Source: Pseudomonadota bacterium (GTDB lineage Bacteria > Pseudomonadota > Gammaproteobacteria > Steroidobacterales > Steroidobacteraceae). From it: a stretch of 64,000 nucleotides of DNA. The DNA lies in the NCBI GenBank assembly GCA_023417315.1, contig JAEZFW010000024.1, forward strand, positions 1-64,000, written 5' to 3'. Shown one piece after another: positions 58,321 through 64,000 of this stretch (positions are counted from its first letter, which is position 1; every line of letters starts with the position of its first letter). The translations under genes were made by a program, and so were the position numbers. The notes beneath the pieces are model-generated. The model ran no database searches, was not told the origin of the DNA, and saw only the letters and a list, made by a program, of their open reading frames with translations.

Positions 58321-59702
58321 CTGCAGGCACGATTCGTAAGCGTCTGCTGTGGTCCTTGCTCGGCGCCATGGGGAGCTTGTGGATCGTTGCGCTCATCGCG
58401 AGCTACTACGACGCACATGAGCAGCTCGATCAGCTCTTCGATGCTCATCTCGCGCAGTCGGCACGGCTCCTCTCGAGTCAAGCGGGTCACGAGTTGCTCG
58501 AGCTCGAAGAATTGGAGCAAGAGGACTTGCAGCAGTACGCGCAACACTTCGCGGTTCAGCTCTGGGACTCGCGCGGGCGCCTGTTGCTGCGGTTAGGCGC
58601 TGCGCCCACCGAGCGGTTCTCCGATACGGAGCAAGGGTTCAGCGACGCGACGATCGCCGGACAACACTGGCGGGTGTTCAGCGATTGGGATTTCGAGCAT
58701 CAGATCTTGGTGCAAATGGCAGAGCGTCATGACGCCCGCGAGCGGCTGGCCGCACAGATCGCGTTCAATGCGATGCTGCCGCTCATCGCCGCGCTCCCGC
58801 TCATGGGCGCGCTCATCTGGTGGATCGTAACCAGTGGGCTCGCGCCCATCAGGCGCATCAGCGAGGAAGTCGAACGCCGCGAGCCCGGCAACCTGGATCG
58901 GCTCGATATCGGTGCTGCACCCGGCGAAGTGCATCCGCTCATCGAGCGTCTCAACGCCTTGTTCGAGAGAATCGAACGCTCGATGGCCAGCGAGAAGCGC
59001 TTCACGTCCGATGCAGCCCATGAGCTGCGCAATCCTGTCGCTGCGATTCGTGCACAGGCCGAAGCTTCTCTCGGCACAGAAGATCCGAACGCGGTGCGCA
59101 CGGGGCTAGAAAACATCTCTGCATCCGCCGCACGACTATCGCGCCTGGTCGATCAATTACTGGCGCTTGCTCGCCTGGACGCCGCAAAGGACACCACCTC
59201 CCTCGCGAGCGTCGATCTGAATCATCTGGCGAAGCGGACATTGGCGGAACTTGCGCCGCGTGCGATCGAGCACGGAGCGACGATCGCGCTCGAATCATCC
59301 GACGCTGCAATGGTGTCTGGCGATCCCGCATTGCTTGCGTCCGTGATCCGCAACCTCGTGGAGAATGCGGTCCTTCACGGGAGACGAGGTGTCCAAATCA
59401 CTGTCAGTGTCGTGGCACTGGACGATGCCTGCGAGCTGATCGTCGAAGACGATGGCCCGGGCGTGACGGTCGAACAGCGCGCGAGCTTGGGGCGGCGCTT
59501 CTTCCGTGACACCAATCAGGTTGAAGGTAGCGGTCTAGGCCTTTCGCTCGTGGAGCGCATCGTGGAGCTGCACGGCGCGACGCTCACGTATGGCGAAGGC
59601 TCGCAACACCGTGGACTGCGAGTCAGCGTTCGGTTCGCTCGCGCGCGTCGGTCAGCCGAGCATCAGGGTACCCGCCCATCCGGCGCTGGAGCTTACACTT
59701 AA
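58317..59702 (+). CDS. Sensor histidine kinase, QseC-like
   Basis: 461 aa. Two membrane helices (about 10-30 and 148-170) flank a periplasmic sensor of about 110 residues rich in Glu and Leu. A HAMP-like linker and the H-box SDAAHELRNPVAAIRAQAE (His about 235) follow, then the ATPase with NLVENAVLHG and DDGPGV and GSGLGLSL. It partners with the preceding regulator. The ligand is unknown. Confidence 0.9.
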   Translation: MTAGTIRKRLLWSLLGAMGSLWIVALIASYYDAHEQLDQLFDAHLAQSARLLSSQAGHELLELEELEQEDLQQYAQHFAVQLWDSRGRLLLRLGAAPTERFSDTEQGFSDATIAGQHWRVFSDWDFEHQILVQMAERHDARERLAAQIAFNAMLPLIAALPLMGALIWWIVTSGLAPIRRISEEVERREPGNLDRLDIGAAPGEVHPLIERLNALFERIERSMASEKRFTSDAAHELRNPVAAIRAQAEASLGTEDPNAVRTGLENISASAARLSRLVDQLLALARLDAAKDTTSLASVDLNHLAKRTLAELAPRAIEHGATIALESSDAAMVSGDPALLASVIRNLVENAVLHGRRGVQITVSVVALDDACELIVEDDGPGVTVEQRASLGRRFFRDTNQVEGSGLGLSLVERIVELHGATLTYGEGSQHRGLRVSVRFARARRSAEHQGTRPSGAGAYT

Positions 59703-59857
59703 TGTGACTTGGCTTTCGTTCCCTAGCAGCGAGCGCAGCGGGTGAGCGGCTTGCATCGATGCTTGAGCTGGCGGCGCGGGCGAACGCGCGATTGATCCGA
59801 TCGCGCTCGAGCGTCTATCACCATGAAGCACTTCATGGCGCTGACACAGGAACCCGC

Positions 59858-60511
59858 GTGACTTCATTCGAATCCCAGTCTGCGGACGCTCGATCCGACG
59901 TCGAACGCAGACGTTCTTCGCAGCGTTGCCAAAGACATACGCTGGCAACCTATGAACGGGGCGATCCGCTGCGCACTCGGCTCGAAGGTTACGTACAACG
60001 CGCATTCGCGCTGAAACATGGAGCCCATATCCGTTCGTTCATGCCCACGCTAGTCGCGCTGCAGGGCCGTGACGAGCGCATCTGCGGTGTAGCCGGCGTG
60101 CGCAGTGCGGCTGCAGAGCATCTGTTCCTGGAACGCTATTTGACTCAGCCCATCGAAGCCGCATTGTCGGAACGTGTAGGCATGCAGATCCCGCGTGAGC
60201 AGATCGTCGAGGTCGGTAATCTCGCAAGCCTCAGTTGTCGCGCCGCCTTTCATCTCGTCGCGATGCTGCCGAACCTGCTGCTGGAACGCGGTCACGCATG
60301 GATCGCGTTCACTGCCACGGATGCCGTGCGCAGCATCTTGTCGCAATCCAATGCACCCGTCATCGAGCTGTGCACCGCGAGCGCAGACAAAGTCTCCGAT
60401 TGCGGCGATGAGTGGGGTCGCTATTACGAGCACGATCCGAAGGTTCTTGCAGGCTGGCTCCCTCACGGAGCCGCATTCACGTGCTCGAAAGGTGTGAGCC
60501 GAGATGCATAG
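59858..60511 (+). CDS. Thermostable haemolysin family protein (217 aa)
   Basis: T_hemolysin family. Core motifs are FMPTLVALQGRDERICGVAGV, AAEHLFLERYL and IVEVGNLASL, which relate to the GNAT/LuxI-like acyltransferase fold. A membrane-lytic activity is known for the Vibrio namesake, but most members sit in biosynthetic clusters, as here. Start GTG 59858 follows AGGA; upstream in-frame codons look non-coding. It overlaps the ligase gene by eight bases. Confidence 0.8.
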   Translation: MTSFESQSADARSDVERRRSSQRCQRHTLATYERGDPLRTRLEGYVQRAFALKHGAHIRSFMPTLVALQGRDERICGVAGVRSAAAEHLFLERYLTQPIEAALSERVGMQIPREQIVEVGNLASLSCRAAFHLVAMLPNLLLERGHAWIAFTATDAVRSILSQSNAPVIELCTASADKVSDCGDEWGRYYEHDPKVLAGWLPHGAAFTCSKGVSRDA

Positions 60512-61976
60512 CAAAGTCCTGAGTGCGCTCGCGCTCGCATCTGGACCCGCCCTGGCGCTGAGCGACGCGCGTCGCGAGCTCAGCTACTCGGGTTTGCGCC
60601 AGAGCGTCTTCGCCGAAGCGCAGTGGCTCAAGGCGCAGCTCGTCAAGCGCTGCGGCCTGCTCGCCGACAACAGTGCGGACTGGGTCATCGCCGATCTTGC
60701 GCTCTTGCAGATCGAGGCCGTCAACGTCCCGATTCCCGACTGGTTCACACAAACGCAGCTCGAGCACGTGATCGCGGATGCCGATCTCGATTGCTTCTTC
60801 ACTGACGCACCGGAGCGCGCGCCGAGCGGGTTCTCCCTCGTCGCCGCTTCTCCGCATTCGCGACTGTGCCTGTTTCGCCGCAGAGTGGATAAGAGCCGCA
60901 AGCGCATCCCGACCGGCACCGTGAAGGTGACTTACACTTCCGGAAGCACGGGGACTCCCAAAGGGGTGTGTCTTGCGCGCCATGCCATCGAGCAGGTCGC
61001 ACGCTCCGTCGCGCTCGCAGCCCCTGCGGGTATCGCTAGGCATGTGTGCACGATGCCCCTTGCGACGCTCCTCGAGAATGTTGCCGGCGTTTACGCAAGC
61101 CTTCTGCTCGGCGCGAGTGTCATCCTTCCTTCGACGCGCGCGACCGGCATCAATCACGGCGCAGTCGATCGAGAAGCCTTTCTCGAGTCGATCACGAGCT
61201 CATCTGCGCACAGTCTGATTCTCGTGCCGGAGCTGCTACGCCTCATCGTCGGTGCCGCGAAGCGCGGCTGGGCACCGCCACCGGATCTGCAGTTCGTTGC
61301 GGTGGGCGGTGCTGCCCTGTCCGCTGCCCTGCTTGACGATGCGCGAGCCCTTGGACTGCCTGTCTATGAAGGCTATGGACTCAGTGAATGTGCCTCGGTC
61401 GTGTGCTTGAACGCAGGCACGCAGCTACGTCCCGGAAGTGTAGGCAAACCGCTGCCACATGCGAACGTGCGCATCGACGAGCATGGCCAGATCATCGTTC
61501 GCGGTGCGCTCATGAGCGGTTATCTCGGCGCTGCGGAAACTCAAACGGATGAGATCGCGACGGGCGATCTCGGCTACATCGATGAGGATGGCTATGTCTA
61601 CGTTCGCGGCCGAATGAAGAACATGTTCATCACGAGCATGGGCCGGAATGTGTCGCCCGAGTGGGTCGAAGCAAACCTCTTGCGCGATCCCGCGATCGGA
61701 CAAGCGATCGTCATAGGCGAAGCTTATCCCTACCCGGCCGCGCTCATTTGGCCCTCGAGCGTGTCGGTCACGAATCAACACATCGAACGCGCCATCGCGG
61801 CCGCGAACTCGCAGCTGCCCGCGTATGCGCGGGTCGTTCGCTGGGCGCCGCTCCCACGCGCGTTGAGCCACGAAGAGGGTCTGCTCACCGCCAACGCTCG
61901 CCCGCGGCGCGATGCAATCGCCGCTCGGTATGCGCAGCTCATTGGCGACCTGTACGCCGAGGCCCTGGCGTCCTAG
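60504..61976 (+). CDS. AMP-dependent synthetase/ligase
   Basis: 490 aa, ANL superfamily. A3 TYTSGSTGTPKGV, A5 YEGYGLSE, TGDLGYIDEDG, and A8 RMKNMFITSMGRNVSPEWVE. The catalytic lysine region A10 reads LLTANARPRRDAI, so the usual Gly-Lys is Ala-Arg. It can probably still adenylate, or acts in one half-reaction. It likely activates a fatty or carboxylic acid for the other enzymes of this cluster. Overlaps the haemolysin gene. Confidence 0.88.
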   Translation: MHSKVLSALALASGPALALSDARRELSYSGLRQSVFAEAQWLKAQLVKRCGLLADNSADWVIADLALLQIEAVNVPIPDWFTQTQLEHVIADADLDCFFTDAPERAPSGFSLVAASPHSRLCLFRRRVDKSRKRIPTGTVKVTYTSGSTGTPKGVCLARHAIEQVARSVALAAPAGIARHVCTMPLATLLENVAGVYASLLLGASVILPSTRATGINHGAVDREAFLESITSSSAHSLILVPELLRLIVGAAKRGWAPPPDLQFVAVGGAALSAALLDDARALGLPVYEGYGLSECASVVCLNAGTQLRPGSVGKPLPHANVRIDEHGQIIVRGALMSGYLGAAETQTDEIATGDLGYIDEDGYVYVRGRMKNMFITSMGRNVSPEWVEANLLRDPAIGQAIVIGEAYPYPAALIWPSSVSVTNQHIERAIAAANSQLPAYARVVRWAPLPRALSHEEGLLTANARPRRDAIAARYAQLIGDLYAEALAS

Positions 61977-62041
61977 TCACAACGCATTCTCGCCCACCAC
62001 GCGCACGCCCATCGTCTGCGCAACTTGCAGAGTTACCCTTG

Positions 62042-62734
62042 ATGACATTCACCGAAGATCTCATCCAGCGTACTACGCGCGAGCGCGAGTACCTCCTCGG
62101 GGCGCCCGTGATTCAACGCGCGCTCGCCGGCGACATCACGCGCGAGTTGTATATCGCGTTTCTCACGCAGGCGTACCACCACGTTCGACATACCGTGCCG
62201 TTGCTCATGGCCGTCGGATCGCGGCTCCCTGAGCGAGTGGCGTGGCTTCAGCCGCAGATCGTGCACTACATCGAGGAAGAACAAGGTCACGATCAATGGA
62301 TCCTGAACGACATCGATGCGGCCGGCGGCGATCGTCAGGCAGCTTCCAGAGCCGAGCCCGATGTCGCGACGGACGCGATGGTCGCTTTCGCGTATGACAC
62401 GGTCCTGCGACACAACCCCATCGGCTTCTTCGGCATGGTGCATGTGCTCGAAGGCACGAGCGTCAATCTCGCGCTACGTGCAGCAGATGAGATTCAGCGC
62501 GCGCTTGGATTGCCGAACCGCGCACTTACCTATCTGCGCAGCCACGGCACGCTCGATCGAGAGCACATCGAGCACCTCGCGGGCATCCTCGAGCGTCTCG
62601 ACTGCGATGAGGATCGTGATGCCGTCGTTCGCTGCGCGAAGTCGATCTATTGGCTGTACGGCTCGATGTTCCGACGGCTCGATCCACTCCCCTCCAGCTC
62701 AGCTACCGTCGCTGAGCTCCGGAGAATCGCATGA
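62042..62734 (+). CDS. Haem-oxygenase-like di-iron oxidase (TenA-like)
   Basis: 230 aa all-helical protein of the iron-containing redox enzyme (HDO) family. Probable metal ligands are in EEEQGHDQ, LEGTS and DREHIEHLAG. Related enzymes include UndA, CADD and BesC, which use di-iron and O2 to cleave or desaturate acyl and amino-acid substrates. Start ATG 62042; its ribosome site is weak. It lies 65 bases after the ligase gene. Confidence 0.78.
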   Translation: MTFTEDLIQRTTREREYLLGAPVIQRALAGDITRELYIAFLTQAYHHVRHTVPLLMAVGSRLPERVAWLQPQIVHYIEEEQGHDQWILNDIDAAGGDRQAASRAEPDVATDAMVAFAYDTVLRHNPIGFFGMVHVLEGTSVNLALRAADEIQRALGLPNRALTYLRSHGTLDREHIEHLAGILERLDCDEDRDAVVRCAKSIYWLYGSMFRRLDPLPSSSATVAELRRIA

Positions 62735-63573
62735 GCCTGCAGCACATCAATGCGCTGATCACCGGCGCGAGCGGCGGAATCGGTGCGGCCGTCGCCACGG
62801 GCATTCTTCAGCGCGGAGGCAGAGCCGTACTTACGGCTCGCGACCCTCGTTCGTTGAAAGAACTGGCGCACACGATCGATCCTTCCAACGATCGCACGAT
62901 ATCCATCTCCGCGGACGTCACCATCAGCGAAGACCGCCGGCGCATCTGCGAGTTGGCGCACACCTGGCAAGGTGGCGTGAACACCCTCGTCAACATCGCC
63001 GGAGTTGGCGACTTCGGCCTGTTCGAAAGTGAGCGGCGGGACGAGATCGATCGCGCGTTCGACGTAAACGTACTGGCCCCGGTGAAGCTGTGTCATGCGT
63101 TGCTCCCGCACCTCTCACGTCAACGCCAGGCACACATCGTCAATCTCGGCTCGGTCTTCGGAGCGATCGGCTATCCGGGTCACGCCGTCTACTCGGCGAC
63201 GAAGTTCGCGCTCCGCGGATTCAGTGAAGCGTTGCGACGCGAGCTCATCGATACGAGCGTGCGCGTTCATTACCTCGCGCCGCGCGCCACCCGCACGAAG
63301 TTCAACTCGAGCGCGGTAAATGCTTTGAACGAGTTGCTTGGCATCGCCGTGGACCCACCCGAGCGAGTCGCCGATGCACTGTGCGCGCTGCTCGAAACCG
63401 GTACCGCGGAGAGCGTGATCGGCTGGCCGGAGAAATTTTTCGTGCGCTTGAATGCGCTACTGCCCCGCATCGTCGACCGCTCACTCGCGAAACAGCTACC
63501 CGCCATTCGGCAGCACGCGAGATCGAAGGCCGACACGTTGCCGATTCAGTCCTTCTCGAGGAGAGCCTCATGA
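62731..63573 (+). CDS. SDR-family oxidoreductase
   Basis: 280 aa. Cofactor motif TGASGGIG near 11, NIAGVGDFG near 88, catalytic serine in NLGSVFG and the YSATK pair near 153. The C-terminal tail is long and basic. It overlaps the di-iron gene by four bases. It presumably reduces or oxidises an intermediate of this pathway. Confidence 0.9.
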   Translation: MSLQHINALITGASGGIGAAVATGILQRGGRAVLTARDPRSLKELAHTIDPSNDRTISISADVTISEDRRRICELAHTWQGGVNTLVNIAGVGDFGLFESERRDEIDRAFDVNVLAPVKLCHALLPHLSRQRQAHIVNLGSVFGAIGYPGHAVYSATKFALRGFSEALRRELIDTSVRVHYLAPRATRTKFNSSAVNALNELLGIAVDPPERVADALCALLETGTAESVIGWPEKFFVRLNALLPRIVDRSLAKQLPAIRQHARSKADTLPIQSFSRRAS

Positions 63574-64000
63574 GAATCTTCAGTGCATATTTCGCTGCCT
63601 TATTCTTCGCCCTCTCCAGCGTATCGGTGCACGCGCAGAGCGCCGATTTCGATGCAGAGCTTGCAGCCATTCAATCGGCATGGGCCGATGCAAACTACAA
63701 CACGCCGCATGGGAACGCACAGGTGCAGGCGTTCGATGCGCTCGCCAAGCGAGCAGACGCGTTCGTCGAGGCCAACCCGGGACGAGCCGAGCCGCTCATC
63801 TGGAAGGGCATCGTGCTCAGCACGTATGCGGGCGCGAAAGGCGGGCTCAGTGCGCTCAAGCTCGCGAAGCAATCGCGCGCTGCGCTGCAGGCCTCTCTAG
63901 ACATCGATCCTAAGGCGCTCGATGGTTCGGCGTACACGAGCCTCGGTGCACTCTACTTCAAGGTACCGGGATTCCCGCTCGGGTTTGGCGACGATGGGAA
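63570..64000 (+). CDS. Exported TPR-like protein, cut by the window edge
   Basis: ATG 63570 overlaps the SDR stop (ATGA) and has GAGGAG upstream. It encodes a signal peptide (MRIFSAYFAALFFALSS, VSVHAQ), then helical repeats (QAFDALAKRADAFVEANPGR, ALKLAKQSRAALQASLDIDP) and YFKVPGFPLGFGDDG, resembling the TRAP-TatT/TPR periplasmic proteins of this type of cluster. The frame is open to the end of the window, so the 3' end is missing. Confidence 0.78.
   Translation, partial: MRIFSAYFAALFFALSSVSVHAQSADFDAELAAIQSAWADANYNTPHGNAQVQAFDALAKRADAFVEANPGRAEPLIWKGIVLSTYAGAKGGLSALKLAKQSRAALQASLDIDPKALDGSAYTSLGALYFKVPGFPLGFGDDG

Overview
The window looks like a chromosome segment of a GC-rich Gram-negative bacterium, most likely a gammaproteobacterium of the Steroidobacter/Xanthomonadales-like kind. 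The reasons are a giant TonB-dependent receptor with a C-terminal Phe, a Czc-type RND efflux system, a QseB/QseC-like two-component system, a SoxR-type operator, an Fnr/Dnr-type box and a thermostable-haemolysin cluster. This placement is an inference from gene content; no rRNA or tRNA was found.

Layout. 0.04-16 kb: TonB receptor (-), a candidate small RNA ending in a strong terminator (+), an alcohol dehydrogenase/SDR pair (-), a large phytase/esterase-like exported protein (-), small genes, a GST (+), an AraC regulator (-) divergent from a FAD oxidoreductase (+), an autoregulated-looking YtrA-type GntR/membrane-protein pair (-), an MscS channel (+) and a DUF899 protein (-). 17.3-31.0 kb: the striking part, six co-directional, tightly spaced genes (13.6 kb). 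They encode a DUF6603-like protein, three large proteins of 853, 1197 and 529 aa from families with strong conserved motifs but no assigned function, a subtilisin-like protease with a propeller-like C-terminus, and a chymotrypsin-fold protease with an IPT/TIG domain. None has a visible signal peptide. I read this as one operon for a multiprotein assembly with its own proteolytic step and consider it the best candidate for an undescribed system.

31-38.6 kb: a DUF6522-cytochrome P450 operon (-) behind an Fnr/Dnr-type promoter, an exported TPR protein, a MuiA-like DUF4139 protein whose signal peptide is out of frame and which carries a TonB-receptor-like EEIVVTG segment, an NTF2-like protein, a lipoprotein, and a terminated leader or sRNA ahead of an O-methyltransferase. 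38.7-44.6 kb: heavy-metal efflux operon (small His-rich membrane protein, then CzcC, CzcB, CzcA). 44.7-56.7 kb: MAPEG and PPOX proteins, two beta-lactamase-fold hydrolases, a VOC protein, a DUF2798 gene behind a near-perfect SoxR box, an amidohydrolase, an ECF sigma factor with a membrane partner, a P-type ATPase and a DUF302 protein.

56.8-64 kb: cytochrome b561 plus response regulator and sensor kinase, preceded by a PmrA/QseB-type box that suggests autoregulation. Then comes a translationally coupled cluster (thermostable haemolysin, AMP-dependent ligase, haem-oxygenase-like di-iron enzyme, SDR, TPR-like exported protein cut by the window edge) that looks like a small biosynthetic pathway acting on an acyl substrate.
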